Source: Achromobacter xylosoxidans (GTDB taxonomy: Bacteria; Pseudomonadota; Gammaproteobacteria; Burkholderiales; Burkholderiaceae_B). From it: 64,000 nucleotides of DNA. Each line of letters opens with the position of its first letter. The first letter of the stretch is position 1. Shown here one piece after another: positions 18,746 to 28,063 of the stretch. Location: positions 6,324,001-6,388,000 of the forward strand of contig NZ_CP061008.1 in the NCBI RefSeq assembly GCF_014490035.1, read 5' to 3'. Position numbers and translations under genes: made by a program. The notes under the pieces are model-generated. The model saw only the letters and a list, made by a program, of their open reading frames with translations, was not told the DNA's origin and did not search any database.

Positions 18746-19552
18746 TCAGGGCGTGCGCGCGGCCACCAGCACCATGACGTCCGCCGCGCCCGCCGCCCGC
18801 AGCGCGGCGGCGGCCGCGTTGGCGGTGCTGCCGGTGGTCATGACGTCATCCACCAATAGCAGCTGCCGGCCGCGCACGTCGCCCACGCAATAGAACAGGT
18901 TTTGCGCCCCGAGCCGGCGGGCCTGGCGGCCCTGTGCGGTCTGCCGGGGCGTCTCGCGCCGGCGCCGCAGCAGCCCGCGCGCCAGCGGCAGCCCCAGCTC
19001 CGCCGCCAGGCTGCGCGCAATTTCACCGGCCGGATTCATGCCACGCTGGCGCAGCGATGCGCGGCTGGCGGGAACGGCCGCCAGCAAGGCGCCGTCCGGT
19101 ACCGGACCGTCGCGGGCGACGGCAGCCGCGATCAACCGGGCCAACACCGGCGCCATGCTGAGCCGCAGGCGGGTCTTCAGCATCAGGATCAGGGTGTCGG
19201 CGGGCGGCGCGTAGTCGAAGGCGGCAATCGTGCGCGAAAACGCCCGGGGCGCGCCCAGGCAGGCGGCGCAGTGCGGCGCGTCCGGACGCAACCGCAGGGC
19301 GCAAAAAGGGCAGCGGCGCGGAGCATGGCCGCGCGCGACGGCCGGGGCCGCGGCCCCGGCCCCGGCCCCGGCCCCGGCCCGGTGGAGAGCATCCCCGCAG
19401 ATATCCGCCTCGCAGCCCGCGCAAAGCTGCGCACCCGCCACCCGGGCGCCGCACAAGGGGCAATCGCAACCGACCCGCGACAGCAGCCACCGCCCCATGG
19501 CCCGTAGGGGCAATCGGAAGCCGCGGCCGGGATGCGCAATAATGGATGCCAT
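18746..19552 (-). CDS. comF: ComF-family phosphoribosyltransferase-like protein
   Basis: The 268-residue protein has the ComF layout. A zinc-ribbon-like N-terminus holds CPLC, CAGC, CPFC and CAAC pairs (about 30-95). A type I phosphoribosyltransferase domain follows, with the PRPP loop [17 protein letters not shown] near residue 225. ComF supports uptake of transforming DNA in competent bacteria. A hexanucleotide GGCCCC repeat encodes the Gly-Ala stretch between the two cysteine clusters. The start is uncertain: an ATG at 19498 (MGRWLLSR) is an alternative. It is divergent from the BioC-like gene with a 50-bp gap. Confidence 0.85.
   Translation of the reverse strand: MASIIAHPGRGFRLPLRAMGRWLLSRVGCDCPLCGARVAGAQLCAGCEADICGDALHRAGAGAGAGAAAPAVARGHAPRRCPFCALRLRPDAPHCAACLGAPRAFSRTIAAFDYAPPADTLILMLKTRLRLSMAPVLARLIAAAVARDGPVPDGALLAAVPASRASLRQRGMNPAGEIARSLAAELGLPLARGLLRRRRETPRQTAQGRQARRLGAQNLFYCVGDVRGRQLLLVDDVMTTGSTANAAAAALRAAGAADVMVLVAARTP
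19352..19382. repeat. GGCCCC hexanucleotide tandem repeat inside comF
   Basis: Four complete GGCCCC units and a partial one encode alternating Gly and Ala in ComF. Because the unit is six bases, slippage would lengthen or shorten the linker in frame instead of switching the gene off. Confidence 0.8.
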
Positions 19553-19602
19553 CCCTCATGAAACCATGATCCGCCCGTGTTGCAGACGCGGGCGCGACCG
19601 AA

Positions 19603-20535
19603 ATGTCCCTGCCAGAATCCGCAACGCTCCCCTCCCTGCCCATCGTCAGCGCTGACGTACCCCGGCAATTCGCCCGCCGCGGCGACCTGGCCGAGGCCCA
19701 GTTCCTGTACGGGGAAGTCGCCCGCCGCATGCTGGGCCGCCTGCAATACATTCGGGTCCAGCCGCAAGCCATGCTGGACGCAGGCTGCGGCGCAGGCGAC
19801 AACCTGCCGCTGCTGCGCGAACGCTATCCCGACGCCGCCTATACCGGCCTGGACAACTGCGAACCGCTGCTGGAACAGGCGCGCAAGCGCTACGCCCCCG
19901 CCGGCCTGTCGGCCTGGATCGGCAAGCTGGCGCGCCGCGGCCCGGCCGCCCCTGCCTTCGTCAATGCCGACCTGGCGGCGACGGGCCTGGCGCCCGAATC
20001 ACTCGAACTGGTGTGGTCCAACCTGGCCATGCACTGGCACCGCGCCCCGCACGCCGTGCTGGCGGAATGGCGGCGCGTCCTGAAAGTCGGCGGGCTGGCG
20101 ATGTTCTCCTGTCTGGGGCCGGCCACGCTGCGCGAGCTGCGCCAGGCCCTGGACGATGCCGGACTGCGCACGGCCACGCCGTCCTTCGTGGACATGCATG
20201 ATTTCGGCGACCTGTTGGTGGAAAACGGCTTCGCGGATCCGGTCATGGACCAGGAGATCCTGACCCTGACCTACCGCAGCCCGGAAAAGCTGCTGCAGGA
20301 CGTGCGCGCGCTGGGTGGCAACCCGGCCGAAGGCCGGCGCGGCGGGCTGGTGGGCCGCGACTGGCGCGACCGCCTCTGCGCCGCACTGGAAGCGCAGCGC
20401 CGGCCCGACGGCCTGATTGTCCTGAGCATTGAAGTCGCCTACGGCCACGCCTGGCGCGCCGCCGCGCATCGCACCGTGGCCGGTGAAACCCGGCTGTCGG
20501 TCAGCGCGATTGGCGGCCGGCACCGCGCGCCCTGA
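19603..20535 (+). CDS. BioC-like SAM-dependent methyltransferase
   Basis: The 310-residue class I methyltransferase has motif I in MLDAGCGAGDNLPLL (about 57-71), GLDNCEPLLEQAR, LVWSNLAMHWHRAPHAVLAEWRRVLKVGG and FSCLGPATLRELR. The paired NLALHW-type segment and downstream LGPATLRELR are hallmarks of malonyl-ACP O-methyltransferase BioC, first step of the biotin pimelate path. No other bio gene is adjacent, so the substrate is inferred only from sequence. NdufaF5-type methyltransferases are a close alternative. It converges on the YbdK-type ligase gene. Confidence 0.75.
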   Translation: MSLPESATLPSLPIVSADVPRQFARRGDLAEAQFLYGEVARRMLGRLQYIRVQPQAMLDAGCGAGDNLPLLRERYPDAAYTGLDNCEPLLEQARKRYAPAGLSAWIGKLARRGPAAPAFVNADLAATGLAPESLELVWSNLAMHWHRAPHAVLAEWRRVLKVGGLAMFSCLGPATLRELRQALDDAGLRTATPSFVDMHDFGDLLVENGFADPVMDQEILTLTYRSPEKLLQDVRALGGNPAEGRRGGLVGRDWRDRLCAALEAQRRPDGLIVLSIEVAYGHAWRAAAHRTVAGETRLSVSAIGGRHRAP

Positions 20536-20562
20536 TCGGGGCGGCAGAGGCTGACCGGCGGA

Positions 20563-20585
20563 GCCGGCGCCTTGCGAGCGCCGGC
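20563..20585. terminator. Hairpin between converging genes
   Basis: GCCGGCGC-cttgcga-GCGCCGGC is a perfect 8-bp stem in the 58-bp gap between the methyltransferase and ligase genes. There is no real T run, so terminator strength is doubtful. Confidence 0.45.
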
Positions 20586-20593
20586 CTTCCCGC

Positions 20594-21838
20594 CTAGTGC
20601 AGCCGTTCCGGCATCGGCACGCTGACCCCGGGCTCGGAAGCCGGCAGCGCCGACATAGGCTCTGAGGTTGCGCGAATACGGCGCCTCAAGACTGCCGTCG
20701 GTTCCGCGGGCCCTACGCCAGGCGAGGCCGCGCCGCGCCAGGCGTTCGACATGGCCTCCACCACCAGCGGCAGGTCGCGCAAGCGGTGGAACTGGCTGCG
20801 CAGCCAGCGGGAATCGTTGCCGCTGCGCATGGATTCGTCGCGCAGGGCAGCGATCATGTCGCCCGTGCCCAGCTCTTCCGCCACCGGCATCAGGCGCTGG
20901 AACAGGTTGCGCAGGTGGTCCATCAGCCGCAGACGCTGGCCGTCCGGCGTCACGTAGCTGCCCTGCAGACCGAAGCGGCAGGCCTGGAAGTGGTTGCTGC
21001 GGTAGGACAGCCAGGCGCCGTCGCCCGGGTCGCCCTCGCGCATCAGCAGCACCGCCAGGGCCTGGGCGAAGGCTGCCAGCTGGCAAGCCCGCTCGACCGT
21101 CAGCGGCGTGTCGCATACGCGGATTTCGACGGTGCCGAATTCCGGCTTGGGACGAATGTCCCAGTACAGGTCCTTGATGCTTTCCGCCAGGCCATAGGCG
21201 CGCAGCTGCGCCAGATGGGCCTCGAACTGGTACCAGTCCTTCACTTCGGGCGGCATGTGGCCGGCCAGCGGGAAGCTGTTGACCGCGTTCAGGCGCGAGC
21301 ACGAAAACAAGGTGTCCACCCCCTCGCAATAGGGCGACGAGGCCGACAAGGCGATAAAGTGCGGCACATAGGGCGACAGGCGGCGCAACAGTTTGATGGA
21401 ATCGTCGCCGCTCTTGACGCCCAGGTGGATGTGCTGGCCGAAGACCGTAAATTGACGCGCCAGGTAACCGTACATTTCGGCCAGGTACTGGAAGCGCGGG
21501 GTGTCCGAAATGGACCGTTCCTGCCACCGCATGAAGGGGTGGGCGCCGCCGCCGGCGACCGACACGCCCACGGCGTCCGCCGCTTCGATCAGCGCGTCGC
21601 GCATTTCGCGCATCTCGGCCAGGAGGCCCATGGGGTGCTCGTGCACCGAGGAATTCAGTTCAATCATGGACCGCGTGATTTCCGGTTTAACGCGGTCGGC
21701 GATGGGGTGGTTGGCCATTTGGGCCAGCAGCTCGTCCGAGGCTGCGGTCAGGTCAAAACTGCGCGGGTCTATCAGTTGCAGCTCGAGCTCGATGCCCAGG
21801 GTGTTGGGGGCCGACGAAATGAACGGGATCTGTTCCAT
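20594..21838 (-). CDS. ybdK: YbdK-family carboxylate-amine ligase (glutamate-cysteine ligase type 2)
   Basis: The 414-residue protein has the ATP-grasp-like GCS2 signature: [12 protein letters not shown] at the N-terminus, [44 protein letters not shown] and [13 protein letters not shown]. Members ligate glutamate to cysteine or another amine and are cytoplasmic. The last 40 residues (Pro/Ser/Glu-rich) exceed the core. The ATG has an ideal AAGGAG. The 308-bp upstream region contains a TetR-operator-like palindrome. YbdK in E. coli has only weak gamma-glutamylcysteine activity, so the physiological substrate remains open. Confidence 0.87.
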   Translation of the reverse strand: MEQIPFISSAPNTLGIELELQLIDPRSFDLTAASDELLAQMANHPIADRVKPEITRSMIELNSSVHEHPMGLLAEMREMRDALIEAADAVGVSVAGGGAHPFMRWQERSISDTPRFQYLAEMYGYLARQFTVFGQHIHLGVKSGDDSIKLLRRLSPYVPHFIALSASSPYCEGVDTLFSCSRLNAVNSFPLAGHMPPEVKDWYQFEAHLAQLRAYGLAESIKDLYWDIRPKPEFGTVEIRVCDTPLTVERACQLAAFAQALAVLLMREGDPGDGAWLSYRSNHFQACRFGLQGSYVTPDGQRLRLMDHLRNLFQRLMPVAEELGTGDMIAALRDESMRSGNDSRWLRSQFHRLRDLPLVVEAMSNAWRGAASPGVGPAEPTAVLRRRIRATSEPMSALPASEPGVSVPMPERLH

Positions 21839-22026
21839 CTCGGACTCCTTTCTGAATGTTTGATGAGGGTGTGCGCCGTTCGACCTTGAAGCCCGGAAAC
21901 AGCCCGGGGGGCACTAGACGGCAGCTTGTGCACGCATGATAGCCGCTGTTTTGTGGCAAGAAGATGGAAAATCGTGACATTTATGTGCAACATCACGAAG
22001 CAATCGGTTTTTCCCTGTGAAGGAAA

Positions 22027-22042
22027 GTGAGCGAGCGCTCAC
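22027..22042. promoter_or_regulatory. TetR-operator-like palindrome GTGAGCGAGCGCTCAC
   Basis: The arms are 7 bp with a 2-bp spacer and pair perfectly. The shape resembles many TetR-family operators. It is 189 bp upstream of ybdK. No tetR gene is nearby. Confidence 0.4.
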
Positions 22043-22121
22043 GGCATAGAAACGGCGCGGCCTCCCGGCCTGCGGCGGCCGGACAGCAAGCGCTCAAGGG
22101 GCTTCCGAGAGGGGGTGGGAC

Positions 22122-22137
22122 AACCCTTATAAGGGTT
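22122..22137. terminator. 16-bp palindrome just past the trkH stop
   Basis: AACCCTTATAAGGGTT ends 10 bp after trkH on the minus strand. It could form a short 3'-end hairpin. It has no loop and is a weak terminator at best. Confidence 0.3.
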
Positions 22138-22146
22138 ATCCCTGAA

Positions 22147-23616
22147 CTATTTCCGCCAGAAAATAGGGGTGAACAGCACCAGCACCGTCAGCAGTTCCAG
22201 GCGCCCGATCAGCATCGCGAAGGTGCAGACCCAGATCTGGAAATCGGACAGGACGGCGAAGTTGCCCATGGGGCCGACCGGGCCCAGGCCAGGACCGGTG
22301 TTGTTGACGCTGGCGAAAACGGCCGAGAAGGCGGTGATCGGATCCAGGCCGGACAGGAGCAGCAGACTGGTGAAAACGGCGATGGAAAGGCCGTAGAACA
22401 GCATGAAGGCCAGCACCGACGACATGGTGCGGGTCTCGACCGCGCGGCCATTGATACGCACCGGGCTGACCGCGTGCGGGTGCAACATTGTTACCAACTC
22501 GTTGCGCGCCTGCTTGACCAGCAGGATCGCCCGGATCATCTTGATGCCGCCCCCGGTCGACCCGGCCGACGTGGCAAAGCCCGACAGCAGCAGCATGGTC
22601 AGCGGCGCGAACAGCGGCCACTGCGCGAAGTCGGTATTGGCGTAGCCCGTGGTGGTCGCCATGGAAATCGTGTTGAACATGCCGTAGCGCAGCGCCTGCA
22701 GCGGGTCTTCATAGACCCCTTTCAGGAACAGGAACACCGAGATGACCAGCCCCACTCCCAAGACCACCACCAGGTAGGGAATCGCCTCCGGACAGCGCAC
22801 GTAGGCGCGCGCGCTGCGCTGGCGGAAGGCGTTGAAGTGGGTAGCGAAGTTGATGCCCGCGATCAGCATGAACACCATCGCCACCATTTCCACCGCCACC
22901 GAATCGAAATGGGCGAAGCCATCGTCCCAGGTCGAAAAGCCGCCCAGGCCCATGGTGGTGGCCATATGGCACCAGGCCTCGAACCACGACAGCCCGACCG
23001 CCCGATAGGCCAGGAAGCACAGGATGGAGAACACGAAATAGACCGCGTACAGCGCCTTGGCGGTGCTGGCGATGCGGGGCGTGAGCCGTTCGTCCTTCAT
23101 CGGCCCGGGCGTTTCCGCCCGCACCACCTGGTGTCCGCCCACCCCGAGCAGGGGCAGAATGGCCACGGCCAGCACCAGGATGCCCATGCCGCCGATCCAG
23201 ATCAGCGTGGCCCGCCACAGGTTGATCGACGGGGGCAAGGTGTCCAGATTGGTCAGGACGGTGGCGCCGGTGGTGGTCAGGCCCGACATGGCCTCGAAAT
23301 AGGCGCCGGTAAACGACAGCGGCAAGCCGGCGCCGTGGAAGTAGAGCAGCAGCGGAATGGCCGCCAGCAGGGGCAGGCCCGCCCACACGGCCGACACCAG
23401 CACGAAGCCATCGCGCGCCCGCAGTTCGCAGCGGGCGCGGCGCGTTATCGCGGCCAGGCCCCCGCCTATGCCCACCGAGATCAGGAACCCGTCCAGGAAG
23501 GCCTCGCGCGCGCCGTCGCCGCCCACGTAGGCGACGGTCAGCGGGATCAGCATGGTGAGCGCGAACATCACCATCGTCAGGCCCAGGATGTAGAGGGTGC
23601 CCAGAACGCGCTTCAT
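22147..23616 (-). CDS. trkH: Trk potassium uptake channel TrkH
   Basis: The 489-residue polytopic membrane protein is the K+ translocating subunit of Trk. The four pore loops with the selectivity glycines are visible: LTTTGATVLTNLD, MGLGGFSTWDDG, MATTTGYANTDF and SVNNTGPGLGPVG. It pairs with the regulatory ring protein TrkA encoded 51 bp upstream. It is the last gene of the operon starting at rsmB. The size matches TrkH/TrkG rather than the longer KtrB variants. Confidence 0.95.
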   Translation of the reverse strand: MKRVLGTLYILGLTMVMFALTMLIPLTVAYVGGDGAREAFLDGFLISVGIGGGLAAITRRARCELRARDGFVLVSAVWAGLPLLAAIPLLLYFHGAGLPLSFTGAYFEAMSGLTTTGATVLTNLDTLPPSINLWRATLIWIGGMGILVLAVAILPLLGVGGHQVVRAETPGPMKDERLTPRIASTAKALYAVYFVFSILCFLAYRAVGLSWFEAWCHMATTMGLGGFSTWDDGFAHFDSVAVEMVAMVFMLIAGINFATHFNAFRQRSARAYVRCPEAIPYLVVVLGVGLVISVFLFLKGVYEDPLQALRYGMFNTISMATTTGYANTDFAQWPLFAPLTMLLLSGFATSAGSTGGGIKMIRAILLVKQARNELVTMLHPHAVSPVRINGRAVETRTMSSVLAFMLFYGLSIAVFTSLLLLSGLDPITAFSAVFASVNNTGPGLGPVGPMGNFAVLSDFQIWVCTFAMLIGRLELLTVLVLFTPIFWRK

Positions 23617-23667
23617 GGAGCTATCCGGCCGCGCGCGGCCCGCGCAGTAGGAAGGAGGCGGCGCGCA

Positions 23668-25047
23668 TCAGAAGAACGACGCCGAGACTTGGAACAGCTT
23701 TTCCACGCGCGGCATCTGCCGGCGCGAGGGCACGAAAACGATGACGTGGTCGTCGGATTCGATCACGGTGTCGGCGTCCGGCAGGATGATTTCGTCTTCC
23801 CGCACCAGGGCGCCGATGCTGGCGCCCTTGGGCAGGCTGATCTGCCCGACCGCGCGCCCCACCACCTTGGAGGTGGAGCGGTCGCCGTGGGCGATGGCCT
23901 CCAGCGCTTCCGCCACGCCTTGGCGCAGCCGGTGCACGGCGGCCACGTCGCCGCGGCGCACGTGCCGCAGGAGTTCGCTCATGGTGGCCTGGGACGGCGA
24001 CACCGCGATGTCGATATGGCTGCCCTGCATCAGTTCGCCGTAGGCCTGGCGGTTGATCAGCGCAATCACCTTGCGCGCGCCCAGGCGCTTGGCCAGCAGC
24101 GAGGACATGATGTTGTCCTCGTCGTCGCTGGTCAGCGCCAGCCAGGTGTCCATGTCCTCGATGTTCTCGCGTTCCAGCAGCGCTTCGTCGGTGCCGCTGC
24201 CGTGCAGCACCAGCACGCTGTCGGGCAGCTGGGTCGCCAGGTATTCGCAGCGCTTCTGGTCGCGCTCGATGATGCGGACGCTGTATTTTTCCTCGGCCAG
24301 CTGGCGCGCCAGGCGCAGGCCGATATTGCCGCCGCCCGCGATCATCACGCGGCGCACGGCGCGCTCGGCCTCGCGCAGCTGCCGCACGGCGCGGCGCGCA
24401 TCGCGCGAGTCGACCACCAGCACCACCTCGTCGCCCGGGGCGATGACGGTGCCGCTGCCAGCCCGCAGCGGCCGGCCGCCGCGCAGCACGTCGATCACGC
24501 GCGCTTTCACGTCGGGCCAGACGTCGCGCAGCTTGTCGACCGGCGAATGGGCCATCGGGCTGCCCGCCCCGACCCGCACGGTCACGACGCTGACCCGGCC
24601 TTCGGCGAACTCCACCACCTGCAAAGCCTCGGGGAACTCGATCAGGCTGTGCAGATAGGTGGTGACGCTGCGCTCGGGGCTGATCAGGGCGTCGATGCAG
24701 AAGCCCTCTTCGCTCATGAGTTCCGGGTGCTCGGCGAACTCGACCGAGCGGATGCGGGCGATGCGGCGGGGAATGTTGAACAGCTGGCGCGCGATCTTGC
24801 AGGCCACCATATTGGCCGAATCCGAGGCCGCACAGGCGATCAGCAGGTCGGTGTCGGCGGCGCCGGCGGCCTCCAGCACCGATACCTGCGAGCCGTCGCC
24901 ATGGACGACACGCAGGTCGAAGTGTTCTTGCAGGTATTGGAGCTGGACAGGATCCGAGTCGATCACCGTGATGTCGTTCTCTTCGGACACCAGGTTCTCG
25001 GCCACGCTGGTGCCTACGCGACCAGCGCCCATGATCAGGATCTTCAT
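23668..25047 (-). CDS. trkA: Trk system regulatory protein TrkA
   Basis: The 459-residue cytoplasmic protein has two RCK modules. Each starts with a Rossmann motif: MGAGRVGTSVAENL at residue 6 and IAGGGNIGLRLARQL at about 234. RCK-C domains follow them (FAEGRVSVVTVRVGAGSPMA and GASIGALVREDEIILPDADTVI). NAD(H)/ATP binding to the ring gates TrkH. The start overlaps the response-regulator stop by 4 bp (ATGA), so K+ uptake is translationally coupled to the two-component system. Confidence 0.95.
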   Translation of the reverse strand: MKILIMGAGRVGTSVAENLVSEENDITVIDSDPVQLQYLQEHFDLRVVHGDGSQVSVLEAAGAADTDLLIACAASDSANMVACKIARQLFNIPRRIARIRSVEFAEHPELMSEEGFCIDALISPERSVTTYLHSLIEFPEALQVVEFAEGRVSVVTVRVGAGSPMAHSPVDKLRDVWPDVKARVIDVLRGGRPLRAGSGTVIAPGDEVVLVVDSRDARRAVRQLREAERAVRRVMIAGGGNIGLRLARQLAEEKYSVRIIERDQKRCEYLATQLPDSVLVLHGSGTDEALLERENIEDMDTWLALTSDDEDNIMSSLLAKRLGARKVIALINRQAYGELMQGSHIDIAVSPSQATMSELLRHVRRGDVAAVHRLRQGVAEALEAIAHGDRSTSKVVGRAVGQISLPKGASIGALVREDEIILPDADTVIESDDHVIVFVPSRRQMPRVEKLFQVSASFF

Positions 25048-25736
25048 GAGCTCCGCTTGCGGGCGGACTCGATGCCCAATTGCTTGAGCTTGCGGTACAG
25101 GTGGGTGCGTTCCAGCCCCGTGCGTTCCGACACGCGGGTCATGCTGTGGCTTTCGCGGACCAGGTGGTATTCAAAATAGATGCGCTCGAATTCGTCGCGC
25201 GCCTCGCGCAGCGGCTGGTCCAGCGAAATGCTGCCGAGTTGGCCGTTGGACGTGACCGGAACTTCGTTGGCCGGCGCGGCGGCGGCGACCGGGGGATCGA
25301 GCTCGTCTTCCAGCGCCACCGCGGCGCTGGCGACGGCCGGATGCGCGGCGGCAGGCGCCGGATGCGGCGCGCGCCCGCGCGCCAGGCCGGCGGCGACGGT
25401 CTTCAGCAGACGCTGCAGCGTGATCGGTTTTTCAAGGAAGTCCATGGCGCCGATGCGCGTGGCCTCGACTGCCGTGTCGATGGTGGCATGGCCGCTCATC
25501 ATGATCACGGGCATGTCCAACAGACCTTGCGAGCCCCATTCCTTGAGCAGGCTGACGCCGTCCGTGTCCGGCATCCAGATGTCCAGCAACACCAGGTCAG
25601 GACGCATGCGCAAGCGTGCGGCGCGCGCTTGCGCCGCGTTTTCAGCCAGCTCGACCGTGTGTCCTTCGTCGTATAGGATTTCCGACAAAAGCTCGCGTAT
25701 ACCGACTTCGTCGTCAACCACCAGAATTCTGGCCAT
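25044..25736 (-). CDS. NtrX-like response regulator lacking the AAA+ domain
   Basis: The 230-residue protein has a canonical receiver (1-120: VVDDEVGIRE, phospho-Asp in DLVLLDIWMPD, MSGHATI, and the Lys in FLEKP). An Ala/Pro-rich linker follows, and a C-terminal Fis-type helix-turn-helix (about 180-228: YHLVRESHSMTRVSERTGLERTHLYRKLKQLGI). The sigma54-activating ATPase domain found between these parts in NtrX and NtrC is absent, so it cannot drive sigma54 promoters. The adjacent NtrY-like kinase gene ends 11 bp upstream. Similar short forms are common in betaproteobacteria. Its targets are unknown. Coupling to trkA is suggestive. Confidence 0.9.
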   Translation of the reverse strand: MARILVVDDEVGIRELLSEILYDEGHTVELAENAAQARAARLRMRPDLVLLDIWMPDTDGVSLLKEWGSQGLLDMPVIMMSGHATIDTAVEATRIGAMDFLEKPITLQRLLKTVAAGLARGRAPHPAPAAAHPAVASAAVALEDELDPPVAAAAPANEVPVTSNGQLGSISLDQPLREARDEFERIYFEYHLVRESHSMTRVSERTGLERTHLYRKLKQLGIESARKRSS

Positions 25737-25747
25737 AAAGCATCCAC

Positions 25748-28063
25748 CTATTGCGTAGCCGCATTATCCTTTTCTTGCGCGGTCGCGTCCATAGTATCGG
25801 CCTCGGAAGCCAGCCGGGTCAACAATATGGAGATCCGCGCGCCCCCTTCCTTGCGGTTCGCAAGGTCGATACGCCCGCCGTGTTCTTCCACGATCTTGCG
25901 TACGATTGCCAATCCTAACCCAGTCCCGTGGGACTTGGTGGTGACGTAGGGCTCGAACGCGCGCTGCATGACCTGGGGAGGAAAGCCCGGGCCCGTATCG
26001 GCGACCGTGAATCTGAGCGCCTGATGCGCCGCCCGGTCGGGCTGCTCGCTGCGCATGAGCTGCGTGGTCACGCTGACCCGCCCTTGCCCGCCCTGCTCGG
26101 CGATCGCGTCGCGGGCATTGGACATCAGGTTGTGGATCACCTGGCGCAACTGGGTGGGATCGCCCTCGATGAGCGGCAGGTCCGGCGCCAGCGTCACGTC
26201 CAGATTCAAGGCCTTTTCGGCCAGGCGTGACGCACCGCCTTCGGGCTCCCAGCCGTACAGCGACAGCACGTCCGCCACCAGGGCGTTGAAGTCGATGCGC
26301 TGCATCACGGCCGGCGGCGTGCGGGCATACTCGCGGAAATCGTCCACCATCTGCTTGAGCGATGCCACCTGGTTGACGATGGTATTGGTGGACCTTTCCA
26401 CGATCTGGGCCTCGGCGGGCGGCAGCTTGCCCTCCAGCTTCATCGCCAGGCGCTCGGCCGACAGCTGGATCGGCGTCAGCGGGTTCTTGATCTCGTGCGC
26501 CAGCCGGCGGGCGACCTCGCCCCAGGCCACGGTCCGGTTGGCCGAGATCACTTCGGTGATGTCGTCAAACACCACCAGATAGCCGTTGCCGCGCCCATCC
26601 ACGCGCAGATGCGTGCCGCGCGCCAGCAGGGTCAGGGGCTGCGCGCCAGCGGGCGCGTCGTCCTGGCCCGGGGCGATCTCGAATTGCTGCTGCCAGTGCT
26701 GGCGCTCGGAACCCACCGCGGCGTGGGCGGAAAAAGCCTGCCGCACGATGTTGGCGAACTCCAGCATGCCGGCCACCGTCTCCAGCGGCCGGCCGATCAC
26801 CGAGCGCAGATCCGCGCCCAGGATGGTCTGGGCGCCCTGGTTGACGGTGGTGACGCGGAACGATTCGTCGAACACCAGCACCCCGGAGGACAGGTTCGAC
26901 AGCACGCTTTCCAGATAGACATTGGAGCGTTCCAGCTGTTGCCGGTTGCTCTCGACCATGCGGCGGGCCTCGTCGAGCTGGCGCGTCATGGCATTGAAGG
27001 AACGCGTGAGCTGGCCGACTTCGTCGCGCTCGGGCGGCTCGGGCAAAGGCCGGTAGTCGCCCACGCCCACGGCCTGCGTGCCGCCCGCCAGGCTGAGCAG
27101 CGGGCGCACCAGCCGTTTGGACAGCGATAGCGCCACCGCGATGGCGCCGAAGGCCGCCAGCAGCAAGGCCAGGGTCAGGGTGATGCCATACAGCTTGCGC
27201 AGGCCCAGCCGCGACAGCGCCAGCTCCTGGTAGTCGCGAAAACCCTGCTGCACCAGATTGGCGTTATGGGCGATCTGCTCGGGCACCGGCTGCAGCAGCT
27301 GCAGCCAGCGCGGTTCGGACGCCGCCCCCAACAGATTGTCGTAGCGGTCGGGGCCCGTCAGCGGGATCACCACCCGCAGATGCAGCCCGCCTTCGGCGCC
27401 GGGAGTCACGGGGTCATCGGCCTCGGCGGCGGAATAGCCGCGCGCCAGCCGCAATTGGTTCATGACGGTGGACGGCGGCGTCGCCGGCAGCAGTTGCCCG
27501 TACTGGCTGGTGGAGAACGCGATCATGCGCCCGCTGCCGGTGAAGACCATGGCTTCCTGCACGCCGTTGGCCTCGCGCAGCCGCGTCAAGGCAAGCGTCA
27601 CGCCGCTGTCGGAGCTGCGGTTCAGTTCCATGGCCATGGAGCGCGCGCGCGCGTCCAGGTCGGCCAGCAGCGAGTCCAGCGCGGCCCGGCCCAGGTTCAG
27701 GCCCGCCTCCAGCGCCGTGTCCACGCGCACGTTGAACCAGGATTCGATCGAGCGCGACATGAACTGCACCGACACGGTGTAGATCAGGGCGCCGGGCACC
27801 ACGCCGATCAGCGCGAACGCCAGGGAAAAGCGGGCCGTCAGCCGCGCGCCGAACTGACGCCGGCGGATCTGCCGCGCCAGCCTCACGGTCAGCGCCACCA
27901 CCCAGATGAAGAGCGCCAGCGCGAAAATGCCGTTCAGCACCAGCAGCGTGTCGTAGTAGCGCGCAAAGCGCGAGGCATTGCCGGTGGACCACGCCAGCAG
28001 CCCCAGCAATGCCAGGCCGCTTGCGGCGCCAACCATCAGGGCCAGCCGAAGCACAAGCCTCAT
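25748..28063 (-). CDS. NtrY-like membrane sensor histidine kinase
   Basis: The 771-residue kinase has several N-terminal membrane segments and an extracytoplasmic region. A HAMP (about 330-385), a PAS (about 400-500) and HisKA/HATPase domains follow. The H-box is RLAHEIKNPLTPIQLS, the N-box NLMSNARDAI and the G-box GTGLGLAIVRKI. It should phosphorylate the short regulator encoded next. I chose ATG 28063 (MRLVLRLALMVG), which overlaps the DUF4390 stop (ATGA) and follows AAGGAG. A frame start at 28111 lies within the upstream gene. The signal is unknown. Confidence 0.92.
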   Translation of the reverse strand: MRLVLRLALMVGAASGLALLGLLAWSTGNASRFARYYDTLLVLNGIFALALFIWVVALTVRLARQIRRRQFGARLTARFSLAFALIGVVPGALIYTVSVQFMSRSIESWFNVRVDTALEAGLNLGRAALDSLLADLDARARSMAMELNRSSDSGVTLALTRLREANGVQEAMVFTGSGRMIAFSTSQYGQLLPATPPSTVMNQLRLARGYSAAEADDPVTPGAEGGLHLRVVIPLTGPDRYDNLLGAASEPRWLQLLQPVPEQIAHNANLVQQGFRDYQELALSRLGLRKLYGITLTLALLLAAFGAIAVALSLSKRLVRPLLSLAGGTQAVGVGDYRPLPEPPERDEVGQLTRSFNAMTRQLDEARRMVESNRQQLERSNVYLESVLSNLSSGVLVFDESFRVTTVNQGAQTILGADLRSVIGRPLETVAGMLEFANIVRQAFSAHAAVGSERQHWQQQFEIAPGQDDAPAGAQPLTLLARGTHLRVDGRGNGYLVVFDDITEVISANRTVAWGEVARRLAHEIKNPLTPIQLSAERLAMKLEGKLPPAEAQIVERSTNTIVNQVASLKQMVDDFREYARTPPAVMQRIDFNALVADVLSLYGWEPEGGASRLAEKALNLDVTLAPDLPLIEGDPTQLRQVIHNLMSNARDAIAEQGGQGRVSVTTQLMRSEQPDRAAHQALRFTVADTGPGFPPQVMQRAFEPYVTTKSHGTGLGLAIVRKIVEEHGGRIDLANRKEGGARISILLTRLASEADTMDATAQEKDNAATQ

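Larger units (their letters stand above)
21839..22146. other. 308-bp leader/intergenic region with two palindromes
   Basis: No gene is recognised. It is upstream of ybdK and downstream of trkH (both minus strand). It contains GTGAGCG-ag-CGCTCAC (22027-22042) and AACCCTTATAAGGGTT (22122-22137), listed separately. Confidence 0.6.

Noticed and set aside
22027..25179. A 1050-codon plus-strand frame antisense to trkH and trkA
   Set aside because: Same reason: low-complexity composition and no start signal, while trkH and trkA are certain.
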